Of a DNA stretch of 64,000 nucleotides, positions 18,164 to 27,646 are shown piece after piece (the first letter of the stretch is position 1; every line of letters begins with the position of its first letter). A program made the translations under genes and the position numbers. The stretch lies in the NCBI GenBank assembly GCA_002869165.1, contig PKTK01000008.1, forward strand, positions 25,056 to 89,055, given 5' to 3'. This DNA is from Candidatus Parcubacteria bacterium. Its GTDB lineage: Bacteria > Patescibacteria > ABY1 > BM507 > UBA12075. The notes below the pieces were generated by a model. It saw nothing but the letters and a program-made list of their open reading frames with translations. It was not told where the DNA came from and ran no database searches.

Positions 18164-20347
18164 ATGGCAAAAATAATCGGAATTGATATTTCTGACAAAT
18201 CAATAAAAATAGTGGAAGCACGCACTAAAAAAAATGAAGTGCTTGTTTTGAATTATAATTACACCAAACTAAAAAAAGATATAATCCAAAATGGTGAAAT
18301 CAAAGATGAAAAATCACTTTCCTTAATCATTCACGATTTATTAGAGAAGGCTACTCCAGGACCAATGAAATCAACAGATGTTTGCTTAGGTATACCTGAT
18401 TATCTAATATTCAATTTGTTTGAACCAAAAGTTGAAGCAAAAGATGATTCCGGACAACTTGATGAAATAGTTTTTAATAATATCCCCATAGAATCAAACG
18501 ACGTTTTTTATACAAATAAAAATGAAACTTTTTTTGGTAATAAATCTAAGAAAAAATACTACAAGTATACAGTAGAGGCAACATACAAAAGCTTGATAAT
18601 GAAATGGGGTAATTTTTTTAAAAAAAATAATTTGAATTTAGTTCAAATAATATCAAATACTAGTGCTGCAAATTATGCAATAGATGAAATTAGTAAAAAA
18701 CAAAGTGCTTGTATTGTTGACATAGGTGAAAAATATACAAATATTAATATCATTTCTGAAAATGATGTAGTGTATTCATATAGCTCAAATAATGCTGGTT
18801 TTCTAATCACAGAAGATATATCAAAAATTAAAATAAGCGCCGATGCTAAAACAATACCCTGGCCAGAAGCAGAAAAATTAAAAAAAGCTTTTAATCCAAA
18901 TATAAATGACGAGAAAGGGGTAAATAATGTTGTAGGAAAATACATCAAAGAAATTTGTCAAAACATTCAATCAACTATAGAGCTTTGCGCAAAAAACAAA
19001 AATATTTGTGTAAATAATATTTATATAATTGGCGGTGGGGCTAAAATAAATAGCATAACTGCGCTTTTCCAAAAATATTTTGATTCTTCAAACATTAAGA
19101 TAGAGTGTATAAAAAATAAAACTGTGATTGAAAAAGTAAGTGAAAAAGAAAAGAAGAAACAAATTCTTGAAAAAACTCAGGTTGACAAAGTTTATGTTCG
19201 ACATTCGACCTCAAGCATTCTCCAACAAAAAAACCTAGATCTATTGTTTCTTCAGGCCGTAGGAATATGTAATGCCTACATTAACACCGGTCCATTAATA
19301 TTTTCAAAAAATAAAATAAAGAATATCCTCAAAAAAGAACAAGCTGATATTAAGCAAAGAATAAACAAGGAAGAAAAAGAAGAAAAAGAAAAAAAGGGAT
19401 CATGGGTAAAAGAAAACAAGAAATTAGTACAGCTTATTATCGTAATATTGCTAGGTGTAATGTTATTGCCGCTAGCAATTTGGTACAGAAAAAATAATCA
19501 AAAAAAACAAGGTGAATTATATCAAAATGCAGAATATAGTGTAGAAAAAAAAATCACCATAAAACCCCAGCTAATTTTTAACGAAACAGAATATCAACCA
19601 GGAGTATTAATGTCTAGGGTTGTTGAAGTAACAATTGAAGAGTCTGTAAAATATGACGAAGCTTTAGATTTAGCAATAGAAAAAGCAAATTCCCTAGTCA
19701 ACAAAAATGAAAAGATTTGGCCTGAAATAATCAACGATATTGAGGAAGATAATGTTATATTTCCTTTAAACTTTGAATTTATAAGTTACAATGAAAATGA
19801 TGTTAGTGCATTAGCAATGAATGAAGGCAAAGAAAGATACGGCACAAATGAATTTATATTATCTGGCTTGGAAATAATTTCTCTAGATAAAAAGTCTACA
19901 GACTATTTTCTAGAAATAGAAATAAATTATCTGGTCAACCCAGGAATAGAAGATAAAAAAGTGAGTGAAAATCTTGAGGATACTCAAGACCAAAACAATC
20001 CAGAAGAGAATACTGAAACAAATGAAGAAAAAGAAACATCTACAGATATGAACAAAGAAGAAGCTAATGAGAATATAGACGAAAATTTCAATGCAGATTT
20101 TTTGAAACAATTACTTGAACAAGCCAACCAAAATAAATTCGATAACTACATTACCATACTTGATACTGGAGTAGGTTATTTAAACGTCCGAACCGGTCCA
20201 GGAAAAGACTATGACTTAATAGAGCAAGTTTATCCTGGGGAAGTTTATGAACTTATAGATGAAGAAAATAGCTGGTCAAAAATAAATATTAATGGCTTAG
20301 AAGAAGCCTGGGTAAATGATGATTATGTTGAAAAAACAAAAAAATAA
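18164..20347 (+). CDS. PilM-like ATPase fused to a membrane helix and C-terminal SH3b domain
   Basis: The 727-residue protein starts with an actin-like/SHS2 PilM fold (IIGIDISDKSIKIVEA; IVDIGEKYTNINI; IIGGGAKI near residue 287), ending about residue 365. A Lys-rich stretch leads to one membrane helix (LIIVILLGVMLLPLAIWY, about 424-442). The extracytoplasmic part has a beta-rich region (about 460-610), an acidic Glu/Asn linker and a bacterial SH3 domain (LNVRTGPGKDYDLIEQ, about 660-725). PilM normally recruits separate PilN and PilO; neither is seen, so the fused outer part may replace them. SH3b often binds peptidoglycan; that role here is inferred. A paralogue lies at 24446-25954. Confidence 0.85.
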   Translation: MAKIIGIDISDKSIKIVEARTKKNEVLVLNYNYTKLKKDIIQNGEIKDEKSLSLIIHDLLEKATPGPMKSTDVCLGIPDYLIFNLFEPKVEAKDDSGQLDEIVFNNIPIESNDVFYTNKNETFFGNKSKKKYYKYTVEATYKSLIMKWGNFFKKNNLNLVQIISNTSAANYAIDEISKKQSACIVDIGEKYTNINIISENDVVYSYSSNNAGFLITEDISKIKISADAKTIPWPEAEKLKKAFNPNINDEKGVNNVVGKYIKEICQNIQSTIELCAKNKNICVNNIYIIGGGAKINSITALFQKYFDSSNIKIECIKNKTVIEKVSEKEKKKQILEKTQVDKVYVRHSTSSILQQKNLDLLFLQAVGICNAYINTGPLIFSKNKIKNILKKEQADIKQRINKEEKEEKEKKGSWVKENKKLVQLIIVILLGVMLLPLAIWYRKNNQKKQGELYQNAEYSVEKKITIKPQLIFNETEYQPGVLMSRVVEVTIEESVKYDEALDLAIEKANSLVNKNEKIWPEIINDIEEDNVIFPLNFEFISYNENDVSALAMNEGKERYGTNEFILSGLEIISLDKKSTDYFLEIEINYLVNPGIEDKKVSENLEDTQDQNNPEENTETNEEKETSTDMNKEEANENIDENFNADFLKQLLEQANQNKFDNYITILDTGVGYLNVRTGPGKDYDLIEQVYPGEVYELIDEENSWSKININGLEEAWVNDDYVEKTKK

Positions 20348-20837
20348 AATAAATGGTTTTACTTTTTTAGAAATACTTATAGCTGTTTCTTTAATAGCTA
20401 TTCTTTCTTCTATTGTTTATATCAATATAAACCCTGAAGGAAGATTCAGAGAATCACGCAACTCTCAAAGAGATGCAGATATTCATGAATTACTACAGGC
20501 TATTACATTGTATAAATCAGACAACAACAATCAATTACCCCAAAGTATCACTTCACTTACGCGTGATTTATATTATCAAATTGGCACTGGCTCAGACTGC
20601 GATGATTTATGCGAAAATCCTATTATTAACTTAGAAAATACCTGCCTTGACCTTAGTTTTCTGAGTAACAATGGCTACACCACCGACATCCCAATTGATC
20701 CTGGAAATAACGGAGCATCTGCTTTAGAAACTCGATACTTTTTAAGCTTAAGCACTGAGGGACTTTTAACAATTGGTAACTGTTCTGAAGAAGCAGATAT
20801 AAACAACATTACACCTCAAATACAAATAACAAAATAA
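20325..20837 (+). CDS. Type IV prepilin with conserved Cys pairs
   Basis: The ATG at 20325 gives leader MLKKQKNKING followed by FTFLEILIAVSLIAILSSI with Glu at +5; upstream ATGs at 20316 and 20319 are also possible. The gene overlaps the end of the PilM-SH3b gene. The 170-residue product contains the RFRESRNSQRDADIHELLQAI helix region seen in major pilin-like proteins and Cys-bearing segments (SDCDDLCENP, TCLDL). Its paralogue at 23839-24357 has the same layout (RFQDSRNAQRWTDVNAVL, GDCNKTCSNP), so each PilM-SH3b gene is followed by one copy of this prepilin. Confidence 0.9.
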   Translation: MLKKQKNKINGFTFLEILIAVSLIAILSSIVYININPEGRFRESRNSQRDADIHELLQAITLYKSDNNNQLPQSITSLTRDLYYQIGTGSDCDDLCENPIINLENTCLDLSFLSNNGYTTDIPIDPGNNGASALETRYFLSLSTEGLLTIGNCSEEADINNITPQIQITK

Positions 20838-20839
20838 TT

Positions 20840-21208
20840 ATGAAAAAAGTACTTATAATTGAAGATGAAGAAAATCTACAAAAACTTTATCAACTAAAAA
20901 TTGAAATGGCTGATTTTGAAGTAGAATGTGCAAATAATGGCATCGAAGGTTATAATAAATCAATAAATTTTAAACCGGATCTTATTCTATTGGACTTAAT
21001 GATGCCCAAACAAAACGGTTTTGACACTCTAGAACAACTAAAAAAGAACAACAAAACCAAAAACATCCCTGTGATAATTCTTTCTAACCTTGGTCATGAA
21101 AATGATATTGAAATGGTTATGGAGCTTGGAGCAAAAGAACATCTCGTCAAATCACAAATTGAGTTAGACGAGTTAGTGAATAAGGTAAAATTATATACCA
21201 GCAAATAG
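20840..21208 (+). CDS. Single-domain response regulator
   Basis: A 122-residue stand-alone receiver with intact chemistry: acidic pocket IIEDEEN, phosphoacceptor Asp in LILLDLMMP, Ser in IILSNLG and Lys in LVKSQ. It closes the first chemotaxis-pilus operon, 2 nt after the prepilin gene. A similar receiver (27647-28024) heads the second pilus set, so a receiver goes with each set. Its target is unknown; control of a pilus ATPase is a reasonable guess. Confidence 0.9.
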   Translation: MKKVLIIEDEENLQKLYQLKIEMADFEVECANNGIEGYNKSINFKPDLILLDLMMPKQNGFDTLEQLKKNNKTKNIPVIILSNLGHENDIEMVMELGAKEHLVKSQIELDELVNKVKLYTSK

Positions 21209-21642
21209 CAAACAAATCTACACACTTTTAGTTAATTTAGACATGTTATCAAAAATCCTATAATTTATAATATTAAACGAAATAAAAAAGACTCACTTCA
21301 TTTTTGTAAATATTAACTAATTCGATGACATTTTTTGACATTTCTACTCCCTTTTTGTAATACCTACTTTTTTTTAACATTACTACTCACCCTTTTTTCT
21401 TTCCCGCGAAGACAGAAATCCAGAAAAAACACATACTGTTAATTAATTTATATACTTAAACTAACTCAAATAAAGTTTATTAATATTTATTTTTAAGCCT
21501 GTAATCAAGGTTGTGCAATACCAACGTGGATTACTTCCTTCGCAGGAATGATAAAATATAAATTAAAACAAATAAGTTCCCTCTTTAATAGAAATTAGAT
21601 CTTTGATGATTCATAATAAAAAGAAATAACCAATTTTTAAAT
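21209..21642. other. Intergenic region between the two convergent pilus operons
   Basis: No gene is supported here. The stretch is very AT-rich, with imperfect pyrimidine-rich repeats (CTACTCCCTTTTTG, CTACTCACCCTTTTTT, 21343-21400). A short piece CGTGGATTACTTCCTTCGC (21525-21543, continuing AGGAATGA) resembles one arm of the dispersed palindromic repeats found at 42654 and 46541. Confidence 0.5.
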
Positions 21643-21678
21643 AAAAAAAGACCATTGCATATCTAATGGTCTTTTTTT
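21643..21678. terminator. Bidirectional intrinsic terminator
   Basis: AAAAAAAGACCATT and AATGGTCTTTTTTT form a 14-bp hairpin with loop GCATATCT, with T-runs on both strands. It closes the minus-strand receptor operon and may stop transcripts arriving from 21208. Confidence 0.85.
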
Positions 21679-21691
21679 ATTATTAAAGCTT

Positions 21692-23821
21692 TTAGTCTTC
21701 TACTTTGTCGTCATCAACTTTTTTGTCATTATTATTTTCTTCTTGAGTTTTTCCTAGATCAAAATTTGAAGAGTCACTAATCTTAAAAGCTGCTATCAAG
21801 CTTTTTAATTCCTCAGCTTGAACATTTAACTGTTGTGCTGTACTTGATACCTGTTGCATTGATGATGATACTTGTTGGACTGCTGATGATACTTCACCAG
21901 ATCCAGCTGCATTTTGTTCAGTTACAGCTGATACATTTACCAATGTTTTATTAATATTATTAATTGACTTAGGAATTTCGGCAAAGGCTTGTTGGGTTTT
22001 GGTAGCCGCAGCCATACCTTGACCCACATTTTTTATACTGTTTTCAAAATCAACAACAAATGTTTCGATTGTTCTTTGTATGCCTTTAATTAAGGTATCG
22101 ATATCAGAAGTTGCTTTTTGAGATTCTTCAGCTAATTTCCTAACTTCCTCTGCTACCACCGCAAATCCCCTTCCAGCATCTCCAGCTCGAGCTGCTTCAA
22201 TAGCTGCATTCAAAGCAAGTAGGTTGGTTTGTGAAGAAATTGAATTAATAGTGTCAATAATTGTACCAATTTTCTTTGGTTCTTCTGCTAATATCTTTAA
22301 CTTTTGAGAAGTGTCTCTGGTTGAGTCTCTAAGTTTTTCCATTTTCTGCATCAAATCATGGGCTGAATCTGCTCCTAGTTGAGAACTTTTTTCAGTTTCT
22401 GATGCAGCTTTTCTTGAATCTGCCACTGACCTTGATACATCCTGAGCTCCAGCTGCAATCTGCTGAATAGTCGATGATATCTGTTGCATAGCTGCATTAA
22501 CCTCTTCAGCTGAAGTAGATAATTGATCTGCTGAGACAGCAGTTGAAACAACGGAACTTTTTATATTAGAAATTAATTTCTTAATTTTATTAATCATTAC
22601 CGAAAATGAATGGGATAATTTGTTTATCTCACCTGCGCCTTTTTTTTCATCAACTAATATTTCAAGATTACCTTCGGATGCTTCTTCAGTTAATTGACTC
22701 AAACCCTTTACTGGATTAGCAATATAAGAAGCAAACAAATAAGAAATCACTAGACAAATTAAAATTGATACAATAAGCAAAGTCCAAATCTGCCTTTGGG
22801 CTGCAAATAAAGTTGTTTCAAAATCTTCGCTGTAAGAACTAGCAGCAATTGACCAATCCCATTCAGGATAATAAAGCACTGAAGCAATTTTATTTCTAGC
22901 TTTTACCTCTCCTTCGTTTTTCCATGGATAATTATAAATAAATAGATCTTCCCCATTCAAAGCCTTGGCTCCATTAATCATTTCCTGAATAAACAATCTT
23001 CCGTCAGCATCTTTTGCTCCCCAAATATTTTCTCCATCCCTGGATCTATTCTTTGACAGTACATAATTACCTTCACCGTCTATAATCCAAACATAACCAC
23101 TTTTACCAATAACCGTTTCTGAAACAGAGTCTAGCAATTCTTTTTGAAAATCAACTTCAGGAATACCGTTATAAAACACACCAATAACGTTTCCAGAATT
23201 ATCAAATATTGGTTGATACACTGTCATGTACCAGCCATTTACTACATAAGCCCTGCCTTTGAATGTCTCACCACTCATTATTGTTTTATAAACAGGGGAA
23301 TCACTAGGAATATATGTACCTGTTGCTCTTTCATTTTCCAAAGTCATTACATTTGTTGTTACCCTCAGTAGTCCATTAGGAATTACCTGAAATAAAGTAA
23401 CAGTTCCACCAATAATATCACGAATTTCATCAACAATCCTATGATCAGTTATTTTCCTACCTCCAATCAACATCTCAGGAATTGTAACTTTTGAAGAGTC
23501 TTTTGTTATTTGATTAACTGCGTCGAATGTCAAAGAACTACTAGTACTCAAAACCGCTGAACCATAAGAGATGAACAAGTTATAACCATTTTCTGAATCC
23601 CCTATTACTTCTTTTTCTGCCATCCGATAAATTGATTGGATACTATTTCTAACTAATTCAGTCTCAGTAGTTAGCTGTTCTTCAACTTGCATATAGTTTT
23701 CTTCTGTCATTATGTTTATTCCGTAGATACCCACAATAGACAAGGGCACAGCGACCAACAAACTCGTGATAATCACTAATTGCCACTTAATGCTAAAATT
23801 CTTTAGAAAATTGTTTTTCAT
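21692..23821 (-). CDS. Methyl-accepting chemotaxis protein with Cache sensor
   Basis: A 709-residue chemoreceptor: N-terminal membrane helix (about 15-33), long extracytoplasmic Cache-type sensor (about 34-335, with NGLLRVTTNV, GYVWIIDGEGNYVLSKN and WDWSIAASS motifs), second membrane helix (about 345-368), HAMP (PVKGLSQLTEEASEGNLE) and a coiled-coil signalling domain. The hairpin tip reads LLALNAAIEAARAGDAGRGF (about residue 540), the near-invariant CheA/CheW-binding site. It ends in a Lys/Asp-rich tail without a CheR-docking pentapeptide. It is the only receptor in the window and lies 17 nt downstream of a prepilin gene, so receptor and pilin are probably co-expressed. Cache sensors usually bind small ligands; its ligand is unknown. 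Confidence 0.94.
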   Translation of the reverse strand: MKNNFLKNFSIKWQLVIITSLLVAVPLSIVGIYGINIMTEENYMQVEEQLTTETELVRNSIQSIYRMAEKEVIGDSENGYNLFISYGSAVLSTSSSLTFDAVNQITKDSSKVTIPEMLIGGRKITDHRIVDEIRDIIGGTVTLFQVIPNGLLRVTTNVMTLENERATGTYIPSDSPVYKTIMSGETFKGRAYVVNGWYMTVYQPIFDNSGNVIGVFYNGIPEVDFQKELLDSVSETVIGKSGYVWIIDGEGNYVLSKNRSRDGENIWGAKDADGRLFIQEMINGAKALNGEDLFIYNYPWKNEGEVKARNKIASVLYYPEWDWSIAASSYSEDFETTLFAAQRQIWTLLIVSILICLVISYLFASYIANPVKGLSQLTEEASEGNLEILVDEKKGAGEINKLSHSFSVMINKIKKLISNIKSSVVSTAVSADQLSTSAEEVNAAMQQISSTIQQIAAGAQDVSRSVADSRKAASETEKSSQLGADSAHDLMQKMEKLRDSTRDTSQKLKILAEEPKKIGTIIDTINSISSQTNLLALNAAIEAARAGDAGRGFAVVAEEVRKLAEESQKATSDIDTLIKGIQRTIETFVVDFENSIKNVGQGMAAATKTQQAFAEIPKSINNINKTLVNVSAVTEQNAAGSGEVSSAVQQVSSSMQQVSSTAQQLNVQAEELKSLIAAFKISDSSNFDLGKTQEENNNDKKVDDDKVED

Positions 23822-23838
23822 ATATTTATATTATAAAA

Positions 23839-24357
23839 TTATCTGGTTGATGAAATACTGGGTGGTGTGGTTTGTGAGCCAGCTTCCTCAGAACAGGATC
23901 CAACAGTAATAGCGCCACTTGTATGTTTAACTAAATAATAATAAGAGTAGTTTGATCCAGCTCCAGTTTGTGACGGATCAAATGGAATTTCTTGTAAATA
24001 TCCATCATCAAGTAATCCTTCTAGGTCAACACAATCAGCTTGCAAAACAACAGTTGGATTAGAGCAAGTTTTATTACAATCCCCTTCAGTTCCAATCATA
24101 TAATAATAATCATTTGTTAAATCATTGATAGCATCCATATAAAGTCCTCCATTGTCTACTTGATCAAGTTTTACCGCTGACAAAACAGCATTCACGTCCG
24201 TCCATCTTTGAGCATTTCTAGAATCTTGAAAACGTGCTAATGGATCAAGGGCAACAAAGGCCAGTGACGCTAAAACAGCAATTACACCGATTACAATCAA
24301 TAATTCAACTAAAGTAAAACCCCTCTTTTCAGTTTTTAAAAACAAGTTTTTAATCAT
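23839..24357 (-). CDS. Type IV prepilin with conserved Cys pairs (second set)
   Basis: A 172-residue prepilin: leader MIKNLFLKTEKRG, then FTLVELLIVIGVIAVLASLAF with Glu at +5. The mature domain has RFQDSRNAQRWTDVNAVLSA and Cys segments GDCNKTCSNP and DCVDL. It is the paralogue of the prepilin at 20325, and like it follows a PilM-SH3b gene. It is located between that gene and the chemoreceptor; a TATACT element at 24421-24445 on the minus strand could give it its own promoter. Confidence 0.92.
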   Translation of the reverse strand: MIKNLFLKTEKRGFTLVELLIVIGVIAVLASLAFVALDPLARFQDSRNAQRWTDVNAVLSAVKLDQVDNGGLYMDAINDLTNDYYYMIGTEGDCNKTCSNPTVVLQADCVDLEGLLDDGYLQEIPFDPSQTGAGSNYSYYYLVKHTSGAITVGSCSEEAGSQTTPPSISSTR

Positions 24358-24445
24358 ATATTTATATTTTTCCTAATATTAAACAAAAATAATCAAAATG
24401 CAATAAAACAATCTCTACTGAGTTATACACATAGTATAGCATTTT

Positions 24446-25954
24446 TTAGTCATTTAGTAAAATGTTTTTAGTTGTTTTAGTAGCATAATTAGCGCTAACC
24501 CACCCCTCAAATTCTTCATTTAAAAGTATCTTAAACCATAAATCCTTCTCTTCTAAAAGTTCGTATTCAGACCCTGGTTCAATCTGACCTATTATCTCGC
24601 TGGATGTAGAATTACTTGCTCGTACATTCAACTTCATTCCTATCTCGTCTACTACAATAAACATCTTGTCAGTATAAATCGGCGGCGCTTCTTCTACTAC
24701 ATTAATTTCTTCTACGGCATTCTCAATCTCACTCTCAGACACTTGACTATTTCTTATTAATGATGTTTTAAACCACACCACTAAACTAGCTGTCAATATA
24801 AACGAAGCGAGCAAAACTACTTTGAATAGATTTTTATAATCAAAAAAACGACTGCTTACTTCTTTAATTTTTAAATATTCATTACCTACCACTCCTGAAA
24901 TAAACATTGGATCTGTTTTGTCCCATTTGTGATAAAATTCTCTCATTGCTAAGCCAACACACCGGTAATATTTTTGCTCCAAATCATTAAAATCTTCAGA
25001 TGACTTAAAACTAACCACATTAGAATTCCTTAAACTGCTCTTTAAAATATTAATAATTTTTTCCTGAAAATATTCACCATATAGAACTAACAATGATTCA
25101 TCTGTAAATTGATCTTTGGAATTATTAACTATTCTAGAGTTGTAATATTCTATATGCTCCTTTATCTCCAGGCCCACTTCTTCAAAATAATTATTAATCA
25201 AGTTTCCTCCTTTCTCATCATTACTTTGATCGTCATGAAAAATATAAGTCATCGCTTCTGTTTCCCCAATATTCTTCATTTTCATTACTTCTTCCAGTAA
25301 TTTATTAAACCCTGACATAATTGAATAATTATATCTAATACTGTTTTTTGTAAAAAAGGATATTTGAATTATTTCTCTAGAAAAATCTACTAATAAAATA
25401 TTCTTCCCCTGATATTCACTATGTAGTGTTCGATACAAAGATAAGCCCTCTGTATCAAATAATTCAATTTCTTTGTTGATTTGTTCAAAAATATTTTGCC
25501 AATTCAGTATCGTCTTTTTTCTGGTAGCTACTACCACGACATTAAAACTGTTGCTGGAATTTTTAGAGTCTTTTTCTATTGCTTTATATACAAAAATACC
25601 ATCTTCTTCTGATATTGGAATATTATCTCTATATTCTTTTAGTGCTCTATTTTTTAATCCTCCTAAACCGCTGTCCAACTCAAATATATGAGTATAGACC
25701 CTTTCATCAGGAATCGAAAAATGCAGTCTAGTTCCCTTTATAGACTGAGGTTCTGCTTGAGCAAATGCTTTGTTTATTGATTTAACAAGCAGGTTAGAAT
25801 TTTTTATCACCCCTCTTTCAATTATCCCTTTTTCTAAAACCAACTCGCTTTTTGCTGAAACAGCTATTTTTTTTTCTTGTTTTTCTAATTCAACTACCCT
25901 GATACTATGATCATTAACCTCTATTCCGATACTTTTTTTTGATTTATTAAACAT
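24446..25954 (-). CDS. PilM-like ATPase fused to a membrane helix and SH3b domain (second set)
   Basis: The 502-residue protein repeats the architecture at 18164: actin-like PilM fold (IGIEVNDHSIRVVELE at the N-terminus, LLVDFSREIIQISFF in the middle), a membrane helix (LLASFILTASLVVWF, about 374-390), a short acidic linker and a C-terminal SH3b domain (GMKLNVRASNSTSSEIIGQI, about 438-495). The extracytoplasmic part is shorter than in the first copy, with almost no region between the helix and SH3b. Sequence divergence between the copies indicates an old duplication or specialised partners. It starts 1 nt after the second pilB gene. Confidence 0.85.
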   Translation of the reverse strand: MFNKSKKSIGIEVNDHSIRVVELEKQEKKIAVSAKSELVLEKGIIERGVIKNSNLLVKSINKAFAQAEPQSIKGTRLHFSIPDERVYTHIFELDSGLGGLKNRALKEYRDNIPISEEDGIFVYKAIEKDSKNSSNSFNVVVVATRKKTILNWQNIFEQINKEIELFDTEGLSLYRTLHSEYQGKNILLVDFSREIIQISFFTKNSIRYNYSIMSGFNKLLEEVMKMKNIGETEAMTYIFHDDQSNDEKGGNLINNYFEEVGLEIKEHIEYYNSRIVNNSKDQFTDESLLVLYGEYFQEKIINILKSSLRNSNVVSFKSSEDFNDLEQKYYRCVGLAMREFYHKWDKTDPMFISGVVGNEYLKIKEVSSRFFDYKNLFKVVLLASFILTASLVVWFKTSLIRNSQVSESEIENAVEEINVVEEAPPIYTDKMFIVVDEIGMKLNVRASNSTSSEIIGQIEPGSEYELLEEKDLWFKILLNEEFEGWVSANYATKTTKNILLND

Positions 25955-25955
25955 A

Positions 25956-27644
25956 TTATCCCATTGTTACTCTTATTACTTCCTCTAAAGTGGTTATACC
26001 ATTGGCTGCCTTTTCTATTCCATCTTCAAGCATGGTTTTCATTCCTTCGTCTATAGCCTGATCTTTTATTTCTAAATTCGTGGCTTCTTTAGTAATTAAT
26101 TTTTTTATTTTTGGACTAACTTTCAAGATTTCATATATACCAGTCCTTCCACTATAGCCAGTACCTGAACATGCTTTACAGCCATCACCCTTGTACCATG
26201 TAATATCCTTTATATTTTTATTAAAACGTTTTTCAATCCTATTTTGCAAACCCTCTGTAATTGCAATAAAACCTAAATCCACTTCTGTTAATCGATATGT
26301 GTAACGACATTTAGTACAAATCGTCCTGAGAAGTCTTTGAGCTATCACCACATTCACAGTAGAAGCAATTAAAAACGGCTCTATCTTCATCTCTAATAAA
26401 CGTGGTAGTGCAGTTGCTGAATCAGTTGTATGCAAAGTAGATAAAACTAAATGGCCTGTCATGCCAGCATTGACAGCGATTTCAGCAGTCTCCGAATCTC
26501 GAATTTCCCCCACCATAATAACATCAGGATCTTGTCTAACAATAGCCCTTAAACCGTTTGCAAAACTAAGTCCGGATTTATTATCTACTTGAATCTGACT
26601 AACTCCTTCAATATTATATTCAACTGGATCTTCAATGCTGGCTACATGCACTTTTTCGGTGTTTATTTTCTTGAGTAGTTCATACATGGTTGTAGTTTTT
26701 CCTGAACCAGTAGGACCAGTAACTAAAATCATGCCATGATGATTTAATATAAGCTTCTTGATTTGTTTTAAATCCTCTTCACTAAAACCAATACTACTAA
26801 GGCTTAAATGCTTGTTTCTCTTTGTTAACAGTCTAAAAACTATATTTTCGCCACCCTTAACGGGTAGTATTGAAACTCTAACATCAACATTTTCTCCACT
26901 AGCATTAAAAACAAACTTTCCATCTTGTGCACTGCGATGCTCGTCAATTCTAATTTTTGATATAATTTTAATTCTGGTAATCAATTTTTCATACACTTCT
27001 TTTTGTAACTCTGCCACCCTACTCATCACACCATCAACTCTAAATCTGACACCAATAAAATTTTCATAAGGCTCAATATGTACATCAGAGGCTTTTAGAT
27101 TGTAAGAATGAATAAGAATAGTATCGAGTATCTTTACCATTAATTCATCTTTTTCTTGGCCAGGACTAGCTTTTAAATATTCCTCCTCTCTTTTTTTTAA
27201 ATCCTCATATAAACCTGCCTGGTACTGCCAAAAAGTTCTTTCTAGATCTGTCTCTGTTGCAAAAAAAATTTTTATTTCTGCATCAAAATATTTTTCTAAA
27301 AAATCTATCAATTCTAAGTCACCTGGATCAGCCATAGCAATATTATATACATTGTTCTGATGCGAAAAAACGATTATTTTCTTTGCCCTAGCCATACCCT
27401 CAGGCAAAAGACCCAATAAATCTTCACCGATCTTTTCGTGCTGCAAATCAATAAAAGGTTTTTTTATTTTTTGAGCAATTAATTGTCCAAATTCATTATC
27501 TGCCAAATAGCCCTTTTCAATAATTGCATCATATATAGTTATATTTTTTTCCGTAGCAAAAAACTTGGCCTGGTCATATTCTTGCTTTGTCAAATACCCT
27601 GGCTCAAGAACCAACTCTATTATTTCTTTTTCGGTTAAATTCAT
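25956..27644 (-). CDS. pilB: Second PilB/GspE-family pilus ATPase
   Basis: A 562-residue paralogue of the ATPase at 13068: MshEN-type N-terminus, Walker A GPTGSGKTT (about residue 311), Walker B region DPDVIMVGEIRDSETA, GHLVLSTLHTTDS and the zinc cysteines CTKC and CKAC. The zinc site and MshEN domain make it an extension-type ATPase and not the retraction ATPase PilT, which is not present. It lies 2 nt from the receiver gene and 1 nt from the PilM-SH3b gene. It may drive a second pilus type or work under other conditions with the single PilC at 14765. Confidence 0.94.
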   Translation of the reverse strand: MNLTEKEIIELVLEPGYLTKQEYDQAKFFATEKNITIYDAIIEKGYLADNEFGQLIAQKIKKPFIDLQHEKIGEDLLGLLPEGMARAKKIIVFSHQNNVYNIAMADPGDLELIDFLEKYFDAEIKIFFATETDLERTFWQYQAGLYEDLKKREEEYLKASPGQEKDELMVKILDTILIHSYNLKASDVHIEPYENFIGVRFRVDGVMSRVAELQKEVYEKLITRIKIISKIRIDEHRSAQDGKFVFNASGENVDVRVSILPVKGGENIVFRLLTKRNKHLSLSSIGFSEEDLKQIKKLILNHHGMILVTGPTGSGKTTTMYELLKKINTEKVHVASIEDPVEYNIEGVSQIQVDNKSGLSFANGLRAIVRQDPDVIMVGEIRDSETAEIAVNAGMTGHLVLSTLHTTDSATALPRLLEMKIEPFLIASTVNVVIAQRLLRTICTKCRYTYRLTEVDLGFIAITEGLQNRIEKRFNKNIKDITWYKGDGCKACSGTGYSGRTGIYEILKVSPKIKKLITKEATNLEIKDQAIDEGMKTMLEDGIEKAANGITTLEEVIRVTMG

Positions 27645-27646
27645 AT

